DNA of 64,000 nt from Bombella apis (GTDB taxonomy: Bacteria; Pseudomonadota; Alphaproteobacteria; Acetobacterales; Acetobacteraceae). Below, in pieces: positions 16,350 to 24,990 of the stretch. The DNA lies in contig NZ_JAGJTM010000003.1 in NCBI RefSeq assembly GCF_018221685.1, forward strand, positions 186,001-250,000, given 5' to 3'. Both the position numbers and the translations under genes were made by a program. How positions within the stretch are numbered: the first letter of the stretch is position 1; every line of letters begins with the position of its first letter. The notes below the pieces were generated by a model that searched no databases, was not told the origin of the DNA, and saw only the letters and a program-made list of their open reading frames with translations.

Positions 16350-17470
16350 CAGTGCGCTGCCTTCTCGGCCGTTCCGGCCTCAATGGCAGCCACACGGGCT
16401 TCCACCAGCTCCACGATATGGTCGATCATGTTCTCAGCCGGCATGGTATGGTCCTGCTTGCCCGCTGCATAGACCATGTGCCGACCAGACCCGCCACCTG
16501 TCACACCGATGTCCGTCATCAGCGCCTCACCAGGCCCGTTAACCACACAACCGATGATGGAAAGTGTCAGCGGTGTCTTGATGTGCTGAAGACGGTCCTC
16601 CAGCGTCTGGACCGTATCCACCACATTGAAACCCTGACGGGCACAGGACGGACAGGAAATGATCTTCACACCACGGTGACGCAGGCCGAGCGATTTGAGA
16701 ATGTCCCAGCCCACCAGCACCTCTTCTTCTGGAGGAGCAGAGAGGGAAACGCGCATCGTGTCACCTACACCAGCCCAGAGCAGATTGCCCAGCCCGAGGG
16801 CAGACTTCACCGTCCCCGCCCGCTTGGAGCCAGCCTCCGTAATGCCGATATGCAGCGGATGGTCACAGCATTCTGCCAGCTGCTTGTAGGCCGCCACGGC
16901 CATGAAAACGTCAGAAGCCTTCACGCTGATCTTGAATTCATGGAAGTCATGATCTTCCAGAATCTTCGCATGTTCCAGCGCACTTTCCACCAGTGCTTCC
17001 GGCTTCGGCTCGCCATATTTCTCCAGCAGATGCCGCTCCAGAGACCCAGCATTGACGCCAATACGGATGGAGCAGCCATGATCACGCGCTGCCTTGACGA
17101 CCTCACGCACACGATCGGCACTGCCAATGTTACCCGGATTGATGCGCAGGCAGGCCGCACCGGCCGCCGCTGCCTCGATAGCCCGTTTGTAATGGAAGTG
17201 AATGTCCGCCACGATCGGCGCATTGACTTCTTCCACAATGGTTTTCAGGGCCTTCGTGCTGGCCTCATCGGGACAGGATACACGGACGATATCCACACCG
17301 GCCATTTCGGCCTTGCGGATCTGAGCAATCGTTCCTTCGATATCCGTTGTCAGCGTGTTGGTCATGGTCTGCACCGAAACAGGTGCATCGCCACCAACGG
17401 CAACATTACCAACATAGATCTTCCGTGATTTACGGCGTTCAATATGCTGATAGGGACGTAAACTGCTCAT
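16349..17470 (-). CDS. ispG: 4-hydroxy-3-methylbut-2-enyl diphosphate synthase
   Basis: The iron-sulfur enzyme of the MEP isoprenoid pathway, converting methylerythritol cyclodiphosphate to HMBPP. The 373-residue protein has a TIM barrel ([25 protein letters not shown]) and the three cluster-binding cysteines in SCPSCAR and [13 protein letters not shown] selected ATG 17470 because GGAGAGG lies six bases upstream; further extension adds 22 unconserved residues. It sits between rodZ and hisS with stop-start overlap. Isoprenoids made here ultimately feed undecaprenyl phosphate and ubiquinone. Confidence 0.96.
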   Translation of the reverse strand: MSSLRPYQHIERRKSRKIYVGNVAVGGDAPVSVQTMTNTLTTDIEGTIAQIRKAEMAGVDIVRVSCPDEASTKALKTIVEEVNAPIVADIHFHYKRAIEAAAAGAACLRINPGNIGSADRVREVVKAARDHGCSIRIGVNAGSLERHLLEKYGEPKPEALVESALEHAKILEDHDFHEFKISVKASDVFMAVAAYKQLAECCDHPLHIGITEAGSKRAGTVKSALGLGNLLWAGVGDTMRVSLSAPPEEEVLVGWDILKSLGLRHRGVKIISCPSCARQGFNVVDTVQTLEDRLQHIKTPLTLSIIGCVVNGPGEALMTDIGVTGGGSGRHMVYAAGKQDHTMPAENMIDHIVELVEARVAAIEAGTAEKAAH

Positions 17471-17542
17471 CAATAACCTCTCCGGGTCCTGACTGGACTG
17501 ACCCATGATAAACGTGGCCGCCTCATGGACGGTCACAGAATT

Positions 17543-18715
17543 TTATTGGCTGCGCTTGTCCACCGGTCCCGGCACCTCACCGGCCCCGGTGGCCAGGGAA
17601 CCGTAACCATAATGGCCCTGCTCCACAGATGCTGCATCGACCGTCACGTTACGGACAACCCTGCCACGCAGCCCTAGGGGAGCGCTTACAACATTCCCCG
17701 CCTGAAAAACAACACCCCCGGCATTGCCGCTCGTCACACGATAGGTTTCACCAGCAGTCCCCTGCCAGCTCTCTCCCTTCTTCAGCACACGAACCAGCAG
17801 AACCTTGCCAGAGGCATCCGTAACCTGCACCCAGCTGTCTTCCCGGGCCAGTATTGCAACTCTGTCAGCTGCTTCCTGACTCGGAGCAGGAGCCTGCTGC
17901 GCTGGCGTCGGCTGCGGGGACTGGGCCTTCGATGTCTCCATGGCAGACGGGGCATTCCCCGTCACACTGTCACCAGAAGACGAACCGGCCTGGTGATCAC
18001 CCTCATTGCGGGGCACCTCATTACCCGCTGCATCAACAGTAGAAGGCATGGCCGTAGCAGCAGGAGAAACAGCCTCCGGCGCTGGCGGCAGATCAGGCGT
18101 ATCTTTCGGAGTATCCCCTGCCCCCGTGGCCGCCCCTTGGGCACCAGAAGACAGAACCGGTGCTGTGGGCTGCGCCGTGGCAGACTGCCCGGCTGCTGGA
18201 GACGGAACAGTCGGCTGTGTGGCAACAGGCGGTACCGCAGCCGCTGGCGTTTCACCAGTCTCTGCCAGATGGGACGGCAGAACGGACGAAGCCAGCTGCC
18301 CATGGGAAGAGAAGTGATACCACCCGGCATATCCCCCGGCGATCACCACCAGACCAACAGCCAACAACACCCAGAGACCGGCTGAACGTCCTTCCTGGGG
18401 GCCGGGAAGAACCAGATGGACACTCTGACGTGGCGGCGCAAGAGACGACAGCTCCTGCCTGGCCTGCTGCATGAACTCCTCGCTCTCCATCCCCAGGAGA
18501 CGGGCATAGCTCTTGATGAAACCAAGGGCATAGACCTTGTCTGGCAGCTCGGCATAACGCCCGCCTTCAATGGCCTGAAGTGTTGCAAGCCTTACCTTCA
18601 GGTAAGCCTCGACATCCTCAAGCCTCCAGCCCAACTCTTTGCGTCGGGCCATCAGGCGAGCTCCCAGAGTGGCCGATGACTGACCGGCCATATTCTGCCT
18701 TGCTTTATCGTCCAT
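17543..18715 (-). CDS. rodZ: RodZ-like cytoskeletal membrane protein
   Basis: A 390-residue protein: an N-terminal Cro/CI-type helix-turn-helix (GWRLEDVEAYLKVRLATLQA, then LPDKVYALGFIKSYARLLG), one membrane helix (LWVLLAVGLVVIAGGYAGWY, about residue 115), a long Ala/Pro/Thr/Ser-rich periplasmic linker and a C-terminal DUF4115 domain (REDSWVQVTDASGKVLLV, GNAGGVVFQAGN). RodZ links MreB filaments to cell-wall elongation; rod shape is implied. The ATG at 18715 has GAGGGG about seven bases upstream; 18736 is an alternative. rodZ-ispG adjacency is widespread. Confidence 0.88.
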   Translation of the reverse strand: MDDKARQNMAGQSSATLGARLMARRKELGWRLEDVEAYLKVRLATLQAIEGGRYAELPDKVYALGFIKSYARLLGMESEEFMQQARQELSSLAPPRQSVHLVLPGPQEGRSAGLWVLLAVGLVVIAGGYAGWYHFSSHGQLASSVLPSHLAETGETPAAAVPPVATQPTVPSPAAGQSATAQPTAPVLSSGAQGAATGAGDTPKDTPDLPPAPEAVSPAATAMPSTVDAAGNEVPRNEGDHQAGSSSGDSVTGNAPSAMETSKAQSPQPTPAQQAPAPSQEAADRVAILAREDSWVQVTDASGKVLLVRVLKKGESWQGTAGETYRVTSGNAGGVVFQAGNVVSAPLGLRGRVVRNVTVDAASVEQGHYGYGSLATGAGEVPGPVDKRSQ

Positions 18716-18787
18716 CACGTCACCCCTCTTCCTCATCTGACCAGAGCTCCAGTCCGAACACAGCGCTGTCTGTCCAGTATCCTGCCG

Positions 18788-19837
18788 TTACCGTGCAACC
18801 GCCGCATGGAGGCGTTTCTCACGCTTCTGGAGGGCTTCTACAGCCTGATCCACCAGCGTGGTGATGATATCCGCTACCGGGCGGATCTCCTTGACCATGC
18901 CGACAGACTGCCCGGCCATCATGGATCCGTTTTCCACGTCACCTTCAATGACGGCACGGCGCAGAGCCCCAGCCCAGAAATGTTCGATTTCCAGCTGGGC
19001 AGCTTCCCGCTCGATCTCTCCTTTGCGAAAACGCTCGATCACATCCGCCTGATGGGTCATGAAATGGCGCGTAGCTGCATTGGCCAAGCCACGCACGGGA
19101 ATGACAGGAAAGCGCTCATCCAGCTGCACGGACATCACGGCATCACGGGCATTACCCCGACGGAAGGCCTCCTTGAAACGCTCATGGGCGATGCTTTCCC
19201 GGGAGGCTGCAAACACTGTCCCGAACTGGCCACCGGCTGCCCCCTGCTCCAGATAGGACAGGACGGCATCACCACGGCCAAGGCCACCCGCAACGAAAAC
19301 GGGCACTTCCGTGATGTTGGGCAGGATTTCCTGCGCCAGAACATTCAGGGAAACCGGGCCGACATGACCGCCCGCCTCGGATCCCTCAATGACCAGAGCC
19401 TCAATCCCCAGCTTCACGAGCCGCTTGCCCAGAGCCAGCGCCGGAGCAAACCCCATGACCCTGGCGCCGCCATCCCGCACCCGGCGGATGGTCGCACCGG
19501 TCGGAACACCACCAGCCAGCACGACGTGGGTCACCTTGTGGGCCAGACAGACATCCACCAGCGCATCCAGCTTCGGATGCATGGTGATGAGATTGACGCC
19601 AAAAGGCTTGTCTGTCAGCGCCTGCGTGGCAACGATCTCTTCCTCAAGCCGCTCTGGCTCCATCGCACCGCAGGCAATCACACCAAAGCCGCCTGCGTTG
19701 GAAATGGCCGATACCAGATTCCGTTCACTGACCCAGGACATGGCCCCGCCCAGAATGGCATACCGACTGCCCAGGAAATCACATCCCGGTTTCCAGAGCT
19801 GGTCCAGCGTCTCGCGTGCGTTTGCTTCCCCGCTCAT
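18788..19837 (-). CDS. nitronate monooxygenase family FMN enzyme
   Basis: A 349-residue TIM-barrel flavoprotein of the 2-nitropropane dioxygenase/FabK-like family. YAILGGAMSWVSERNLVSA and NAGGFGVIACG mark the N-terminal FMN pocket, VIEGSEAGGHVG is the diagnostic phosphate-binding motif, and PVFVAGGLGRGDAV is the second phosphate-binding loop. It would oxidise alkyl nitronates such as propionate 3-nitronate; other oxidoreductase roles are possible. It overlaps the lysC stop by four bases (ATGA), so it is translated from the aspartokinase message. Confidence 0.85.
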   Translation of the reverse strand: MSGEANARETLDQLWKPGCDFLGSRYAILGGAMSWVSERNLVSAISNAGGFGVIACGAMEPERLEEEIVATQALTDKPFGVNLITMHPKLDALVDVCLAHKVTHVVLAGGVPTGATIRRVRDGGARVMGFAPALALGKRLVKLGIEALVIEGSEAGGHVGPVSLNVLAQEILPNITEVPVFVAGGLGRGDAVLSYLEQGAAGGQFGTVFAASRESIAHERFKEAFRRGNARDAVMSVQLDERFPVIPVRGLANAATRHFMTHQADVIERFRKGEIEREAAQLEIEHFWAGALRRAVIEGDVENGSMMAGQSVGMVKEIRPVADIITTLVDQAVEALQKREKRLHAAVAR

Positions 19838-21171
19838 GCCTGTGCTCCCTCGGAGGCATCAAGCCCATAGGCGGTGTGCAGCGCCCGCATGGCCAGCTCC
19901 ATATATTCTGCATCGATCAGAACGGAAATCTTGATCTCGCTGGTGGAAATGACCTGAATGTTGATCCCTTTCTCGGCGAGTGTCCGGAACATGGTGGTGG
20001 CCACGCCCGTATTGGACCGCATCCCCACGCCGACCACGCTGATCTTCACGACATTCTGGGATGTGCTCAACCCGCCAAAACCGATCTCGGCACGCATTGC
20101 CTCCAAAATCTGGCAGGCCCGGCTCTCATCCCCCTTGCTGACCGTGAAAGTCATGTTCGTGCTGCGATCCGCACCGATGCTCTGGACGATCATGTCCACA
20201 TTCAGCCCTGCAGCGGAAAGAGGTTCGAAGATTCTTGCCGCAATGCCCGGCTCGTCAGGTACCTGTCGGATGGTGATCTTCGCATCATCCATGGAATACG
20301 CAATACCGGTCACCAGCTTCTTTTCCACGCTTTCGTCCTCATCCACTACAATGGTTCCGCTGCTGTCATCCGTCTCCACAAAAGAGGACAGGACACGCAC
20401 ATGCACCTTTTCCCGCATGGCCAGCCCCACGCTGCGGGTCTGGAGAACCTTGGCACCTACGGATGCCAGCTCCAGCATTTCCTCATAAGTGATCCGCTCG
20501 AGACGGCGGGCCTGCTTAACAATCCTTGGGTCGGTCGTGTAAATGCCATCCACATCCGTATAGATATCACACTGGTCCGCCCTGATGGCAGCCGCCAGCG
20601 CAACGGCGGACGTATCGGAGCCACCACGGCCCAGTGTTGCAATACGGCCTCTGGCATCCACTCCCTGGAACCCGGCGATCACGGGCACGATACCTTCATC
20701 CATGCATTCCCGCAGGGCACGCCCATCTACATCCTCGATGGCGGCGCAGCCATGGGCTTCATCCGTCAGCAAGGGAATCTGCCACCCCTGGAAAGAACGG
20801 GCCGGCACACCCAGCGCCCCCAAAGCAATGGCAAGCAGACCGCTCGTCACCTGCTCGCCAGACGCCACAACAGCGTCATATTCCGCCGGATCAGCCTGTG
20901 CATCCAGCGAGCGGCAATAATCCACCATCTGGTTGGTCACGCCCGACATGGCAGAGACGACAACCGCAATGCGCTGTCCTCTGGCTCTCTCCTTCCGGAC
21001 CTTCTCAGCCACGATGCGGATGCGCTCCAGATCCTTGACGGACGTCCCGCCAAATTTCATCACGACCGTGCGGGGCGCAGACCGTGTTACATCATCCGAA
21101 CAGTCGTGTATGGACATCGGGGAGAAAGCTCCAACAATAAGGCTAGCATCACATAAATATCCGTTCCACAT
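19834..21171 (-). CDS. lysC: aspartate kinase
   Basis: First step of the lysine, methionine, threonine and diaminopimelate pathway. The 445-residue protein shows VVMKFGGTSVKD, TLGRGGSDTSAVALA and TDVDGIYTTDP in the kinase domain. The C-terminus has two ACT domains for allosteric control (VSKGDESRACQ, INIQVISTSEIKISVL). The start is uncertain. ATG 21171 has AGGAG four bases upstream but gives about 38 residues before the conserved strand; ATG 21117 gives a more usual length but a poor ribosome site. Confidence 0.93.
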   Translation of the reverse strand: MWNGYLCDASLIVGAFSPMSIHDCSDDVTRSAPRTVVMKFGGTSVKDLERIRIVAEKVRKERARGQRIAVVVSAMSGVTNQMVDYCRSLDAQADPAEYDAVVASGEQVTSGLLAIALGALGVPARSFQGWQIPLLTDEAHGCAAIEDVDGRALRECMDEGIVPVIAGFQGVDARGRIATLGRGGSDTSAVALAAAIRADQCDIYTDVDGIYTTDPRIVKQARRLERITYEEMLELASVGAKVLQTRSVGLAMREKVHVRVLSSFVETDDSSGTIVVDEDESVEKKLVTGIAYSMDDAKITIRQVPDEPGIAARIFEPLSAAGLNVDMIVQSIGADRSTNMTFTVSKGDESRACQILEAMRAEIGFGGLSTSQNVVKISVVGVGMRSNTGVATTMFRTLAEKGINIQVISTSEIKISVLIDAEYMELAMRALHTAYGLDASEGAQA

Positions 21172-21244
21172 AGCTCTCCTGCCCTTTCGCGTCTAGCCAC
21201 AACATGGCAGAAAAGCACCATGAAAGCCGGGAGGACCGCCAAGA

Positions 21245-22009
21245 ATGTCTGTTTCATCACCATCATCATCCAACGGAGCAGGTAACGGAACATCATCTGT
21301 TATCAATGATGAAATAATTCAGTTCAGTGCACTGGCCAAAGACTGGTGGAACCCGAAAGGACCCATGGCCCCGCTCCATGCCATGAACCCTCTGCGCACC
21401 TCCTGGATTGTCCGGCATCTGCCTGCCTCGCTTTTCCATCTCCCCGAACTGCCAACCCTGCTGGATATTGGCTGCGGTGCCGGACTGGCGAGTGAGCGCT
21501 TCGCCACGCTTGGTTTTGATACTCTGGGCGTTGATGCCAGCGAAGACGGCATACAGGCCGCCCGGGCACACGTCGCCCTTCACCCCCTGCCGCCGCAGGC
21601 CGCCCCCCTGCACTATCTATGCAGCAGTGCCGAAACCCTTCTTGAGGAAGGTCGGCAATTTGACGTGATCTCTGCCCTGGAGATCATTGAACATGTACGG
21701 GACCCGCAAGTCTTTCTCTCCCTGCTATCAGGCCTGGCAAAGCCGGGCGGGTATGTCGCCATTTCCACCATGGACCGCAGTCTGCGCTCATTCCTCATGG
21801 CCAAGCTGGGGGCGGAATATGTGCTGCGCCTTCTCCCTGTCGGTACCCATGACTGGAAAAAATTCATCCGTCCGACAGAACTGGACAGCATGGCCCGGCA
21901 GGTCGGGCTACGCCTGCTGGACCTCAAGGGGCTGTCCTTCCGGCCGCCACACTGGCAGGAGAGCCACGATACCAGCATCAATTACATCGCCCTCTTCCAG
22001 AAAGACTGA
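21245..22009 (+). CDS. ubiG: ubiquinone biosynthesis O-methyltransferase
   Basis: Carries out both O-methylations in ubiquinone synthesis. The 254-residue SAM-dependent enzyme has the UbiG-type start FSALAKDWWNPKGPMAPLHA and NPLRTSWI, motif I LLDIGCGAGLASERFA, and VISALEIIEHVRDPQVFL, which includes the post-motif acidic residues. The C-terminal HDWKKFIRPTELDSMARQVG is also typical. GGAGG lies ten bases before the ATG. It is divergent from lysC and followed by a clear terminator. Confidence 0.95.
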   Translation: MSVSSPSSSNGAGNGTSSVINDEIIQFSALAKDWWNPKGPMAPLHAMNPLRTSWIVRHLPASLFHLPELPTLLDIGCGAGLASERFATLGFDTLGVDASEDGIQAARAHVALHPLPPQAAPLHYLCSSAETLLEEGRQFDVISALEIIEHVRDPQVFLSLLSGLAKPGGYVAISTMDRSLRSFLMAKLGAEYVLRLLPVGTHDWKKFIRPTELDSMARQVGLRLLDLKGLSFRPPHWQESHDTSINYIALFQKD

Positions 22010-22020
22010 CACTACCAAAA

Positions 22021-22049
22021 GAAAAGGCGCCACAAACGGGCGCCTTTTC
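22021..22049. terminator. bidirectional rho-independent terminator
   Basis: GAAAAGGCGCC (22021-22031) pairs with GGCGCCTTTTC (22039-22049). T-runs occur on both strands, so it serves ubiG on the plus strand and the lactonase gene on the minus strand. Confidence 0.85.
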
Positions 22050-22072
22050 TACTTCACGAGGGAAGAGACCTC

Positions 22073-23314
22073 TCAGGAATCCGCCACCATGAAGGCAAAC
22101 GTCGTCGGGCTGCCGACGGCGGTAAAGTGGTTCATGAAGACAGGCTTGCCGGTCTCACGATCCACACGGAAAGCCGTGACGGAGTCAGAGCGCTGGTTGG
22201 CACAGAACAGGAATGAGCCGCTCGGGTCGAACATCATGGCACGGCCATAGTCGGCATGCATCCAGACCTCATCCTCCAGCGTCAGCGTGCCATCCATGCC
22301 AACGGAGAAGACCGCCAGGGAGTCACCCAGACGGTTGGAAACATAGACAAACCGCCCGCTCTCAGCGATCAGGATTTCCGCAGCCAGCGTGGACCCGCGG
22401 AAGTGGGAGGTCACGGTGCTGACGGACTGAATCTGCGTGATGGCGCCTGTCTGCGGATCAAACTTGGACACCACGACCTTGGAGTTCTGCTCACAGAGGT
22501 TGTACAGCACACGGCCCGAATGATCGAACACGAAGTGACGGGGAGCAGAACCCGGTTCCATGTCGTAGAACGGCTTCTGTGCCGGGATGAGCTTGCCTGT
22601 GGCCAGGTCCAGCTTCCAGACATAGACACGGTCCAGCCCAGCATCATCCACCAGAACGAACGCACCGCTCGGATCGGTCGCAATCATGTGCGGATGGGCA
22701 CTGGAATGATCGGAAACGGCAAAATTGCCTTCCGGATTGTCTGCCGCCCGTTCCGGCTGCTTCGGCCCGCTATTGTGGACCACATCCGTAGCCTTGCCCA
22801 GTGACCCATCAGCATGGATGGGCAGGACAGCCACACTGCCACCCATGTAATTGGCAACGAGCAGATACTTCCCGGATGGATGGACACTCAGATGGGCCGG
22901 GACAGCACCACCGGAGCTGACAGTGTTGATCTTGGCCAGTGTCCCATTGCGGGTATCCACGGAGAATGCCGTCACAGAGCCACTGCCAGCCTTGTCGTAA
23001 TCATTGATCTCGCTGAGAGCGTACAGGAACTTCCGGTTGCGGCTCAACGTAATGAAGGATGGGCTGGGAATGTCCATGAACGTGGCAACCGGTGTCAGAA
23101 ACCCGGTATCACGGTCCATCTCGAAGACAGAGATTCCCTTGCCGTTACCAGCTCCCCCCGGAGGACCATGCTCCGTATAACCACCAACAAAGCACAGGAT
23201 ACGGGGCAACGGCCCCTTCTGGGCCTGAGCTGCCCGCAGAGGCGACAGGGCCGTGGCGGCCCCGAATCCAGCAAGCGCCAGAGTAAACCGGCGCCGGGAA
23301 AGACTCTGTGACAT
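22073..23314 (-). CDS. Tat-exported lactonase (6-phosphogluconolactonase-like beta-propeller)
   Basis: A 413-residue protein with a twin-arginine signal, SRRRFTLALAGFGAATAL, at its start. The mature part is a seven-bladed propeller of the YbhE/Pgl type: VGGYTEHG, AHLSVHPSGKYLLVANYMGG, HPHMIATDPSGAFVLVDDAG and GRFVYVSNRLGDSLAVF are its repeated blades. In the cytoplasm this family hydrolyses 6-phosphogluconolactone. Export suggests instead a lactone formed by periplasmic sugar oxidation, a hallmark of acetic acid bacteria; that is inference. AAGGAGAG lies nine bases upstream of the ATG. It is a single-gene unit. Confidence 0.88.
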   Translation of the reverse strand: MSQSLSRRRFTLALAGFGAATALSPLRAAQAQKGPLPRILCFVGGYTEHGPPGGAGNGKGISVFEMDRDTGFLTPVATFMDIPSPSFITLSRNRKFLYALSEINDYDKAGSGSVTAFSVDTRNGTLAKINTVSSGGAVPAHLSVHPSGKYLLVANYMGGSVAVLPIHADGSLGKATDVVHNSGPKQPERAADNPEGNFAVSDHSSAHPHMIATDPSGAFVLVDDAGLDRVYVWKLDLATGKLIPAQKPFYDMEPGSAPRHFVFDHSGRVLYNLCEQNSKVVVSKFDPQTGAITQIQSVSTVTSHFRGSTLAAEILIAESGRFVYVSNRLGDSLAVFSVGMDGTLTLEDEVWMHADYGRAMMFDPSGSFLFCANQRSDSVTAFRVDRETGKPVFMNHFTAVGSPTTFAFMVADS

Positions 23315-23369
23315 AACGTATTACTCTCCTTCAACTTTGCCCCTACGGGAAGAACGGGCCAACGCTACC

Positions 23370-23395
23370 AAAAAAGGCCTCTCTCCATAAGAGCC
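23370..23395 (-). terminator. probable rho-independent terminator
   Basis: On the minus strand GGCTCT (23395-23390) pairs with AGAGGCC (23382-23376), with one bulge, and is followed by six T. It lies just after the DUF2147 gene. Confidence 0.55.
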
Positions 23396-23430
23396 ATTCA
23401 TCATAGGAAGAAAAATGACTGGAAAATCAA

Positions 23431-23922
23431 TCAGTTTATCTTCATGCGGCACTGCCTGCCGATCACCGGGGCCGCAATGCGGCTCCATGTCTGCGTTTCA
23501 CCAAACAGACTCAGCCCTACATAGCCACGCAGCTTGAGAGTATCTCCCTTCCCCTGCCACATGATCGCCTGGTAGGTCCGCCCGCTCCTCGGGTCCAGAA
23601 TCGTCCCATGCCACTGTCCATTCTTGCGGCGCTTCATGTTGCTGATGATCTCGAGCCCACATTCCGAACGTCCCCAGACATCCTTTTCCGGCTCGGCCTC
23701 CGTATAATCCATGCCCACCAGCCAGCCGCAGAGACGGCTGGCAGCCGACGGACAGGGCGCAATACTGAAAATGCCGTCTTTTTCCTCTACCAGCCATGTC
23801 CCGACCAGACTGGATGCCGCCTGAGCCTGCGCACGGGATACCGTGACCATCACACCCCCAGCAAGAACAAGAACAGCGGCGAACAACGCCCTAGCCGCGG
23901 CCCAGCAAGGCATCAAGCTGTC
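23431..23922 (-). CDS. DUF2147 family exported protein
   Basis: About 163 residues. The N-terminus AARALFAAVLVLAGGVMVTV is a signal peptide. The mature part begins SSLVGTWLVEEKDGIFSIAP, followed by C-x-x-x-x-x-x-LCGWLVG and GTILDPRSGRTYQA, the DUF2147 lipocalin-like pattern with paired cysteines. The family has no fixed function. I prefer ATG 23922, with GGAG four bases upstream; 23910 is possible. It overlaps the end of the glutaredoxin gene and is probably co-transcribed with it. Confidence 0.82.
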   Translation of the reverse strand, partial: DSLMPCWAAARALFAAVLVLAGGVMVTVSRAQAQAASSLVGTWLVEEKDGIFSIAPCPSAASRLCGWLVGMDYTEAEPEKDVWGRSECGLEIISNMKRRKNGQWHGTILDPRSGRTYQAIMWQGKGDTLKLRGYVGLSLFGETQTWSRIAAPVIGRQCRMKIN

Positions 23923-24151
23923 CATCCTGCTCCAGCTGCATGAGCTCACTGCACCCTCCTACCGCTTTGCCGCCAATGAAAATCTGCGGCACTGTCGTCC
24001 CTCCTCCTGAACGTTCCCGGGCTGTTTCCCGCTCCGCAGAACCACGAGGGGCATGGATTTCCTCAAAGGGAACATCCTTGGACTGAAGCAGGCTGATGGC
24101 CCGGACACAGTAAGGGCACCCTGGCTGCGTGTAGATTTCAACTTTTGGCAT
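23891..24151 (-). CDS. grxC: glutaredoxin 3
   Basis: An 86-residue thiol oxidoreductase. IYTQPGCPYCVRAISLL carries the CPYC active site, GGGTTVPQIFIGGKAVGG contains the cis-proline TVP loop and the GG glutathione-binding motif. ATG 24151 has AGGA eight bases upstream and gives the usual length; longer frames add an unconserved leader. It lies 32 bases after comF and overlaps the DUF2147 gene. Confidence 0.95.
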   Translation of the reverse strand: MPKVEIYTQPGCPYCVRAISLLQSKDVPFEEIHAPRGSAERETARERSGGGTTVPQIFIGGKAVGGCSELMQLEQDGQLDALLGRG

Positions 24152-24183
24152 GTAACAATCCTTTCTGGTCTCAAAGCCGGATG

Positions 24184-24933
24184 TCATGCCAGTGTCACCC
24201 GGGCTGCCACAAGAATATCCACGGAAAGGCAGCCATGCTCAAGCAATGCTTTTACACAGACCTCTGCCGTAGCCCCTGTTGTCAGGATATCATCAACCAG
24301 CACGACCCGGCGCCCACGCAGCAAACTCCAGTAACGGGGCCGCAGCGTGACAGCTCCCGCCATCTGCCTCCGCCGCCCCTGCCGGGAGAGCCCTGCGAGA
24401 GATGCAGTCCTGAACCGCCGTTGCAGCGCATCTGGATAACAGGCAAGCCCTTCCCGTCGGGCAAGGGCCATGGCCATCAGGGCCGCCTGATTATATCCAC
24501 GCTGCCACAAACGCCCACGATGCACAGGAACAGGCACAAGCACCACATCCGGTCCTATCAGGTCCCCCCCTGCCCGGGCCATGAAATGGGCCAGAGCTGC
24601 AGCATGTTCTGTCCGGCTTCCATATTTCAGTCCCATGACAAGGCTGCGGGCCTGTCCTTCATACAGAAAAGCCGCCCGTGCCCTGTGCCATGGCGGTGGA
24701 GACCTTTCACAGTCTGCACAAAGCATCCCACGCTCGGCCATCTCCTCCTGCGTGATGGGCAGGGCACAGGCATCACAGAAGGGAGAATGGACAAACCGGA
24801 GCCCAGCAAAACAGCGCCCACACAGAAAGCCACCACCCGATGCCACTTCCTCCCCGCATGAAACGCAATTGGGCGGAATGAGCCAGTCCAGCACATTCCG
24901 CCCAAGCCATTTACTTCTGCAAAGCCAGTCCAC
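24184..24933 (-). CDS. comF: ComF-family phosphoribosyltransferase-like protein
   Basis: A 249-residue protein with an N-terminal double zinc ribbon (IPPNCVSCGEE, FLCGRCF, FCDACALP, LCADCERSPP) and a C-terminal phosphoribosyltransferase fold ending in the PRPP-binding loop VVLVDDILTTGAT. The middle carries LVPVPVHRGRLWQRGYNQA, the family signature. ComF proteins act with DNA uptake in competent bacteria, though the biochemical role is unsettled. The start is GTG at 24933; GTG at 24894 is an alternative. It heads the comF-grxC-DUF2147 run. Confidence 0.9.
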   Translation of the reverse strand: MDWLCRSKWLGRNVLDWLIPPNCVSCGEEVASGGGFLCGRCFAGLRFVHSPFCDACALPITQEEMAERGMLCADCERSPPPWHRARAAFLYEGQARSLVMGLKYGSRTEHAAALAHFMARAGGDLIGPDVVLVPVPVHRGRLWQRGYNQAALMAMALARREGLACYPDALQRRFRTASLAGLSRQGRRRQMAGAVTLRPRYWSLLRGRRVVLVDDILTTGATAEVCVKALLEHGCLSVDILVAARVTLA

Positions 24934-24943
24934 CTTTTCTCAG

Positions 24944-24978
24944 AGCACCGCCATCCTCAGAAACGAGATGGCGGTGCT
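24944..24978 (-). terminator. 12-bp perfect inverted repeat, terminator of pgm
   Basis: AGCACCGCCATC (24944-24955) and GATGGCGGTGCT (24967-24978) are exact complements around 11 bases. It lies between the phosphohexomutase stop and comF. The tail is not T-rich. Confidence 0.6.
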
Positions 24979-24990
24979 TCCCCCGAGGTC

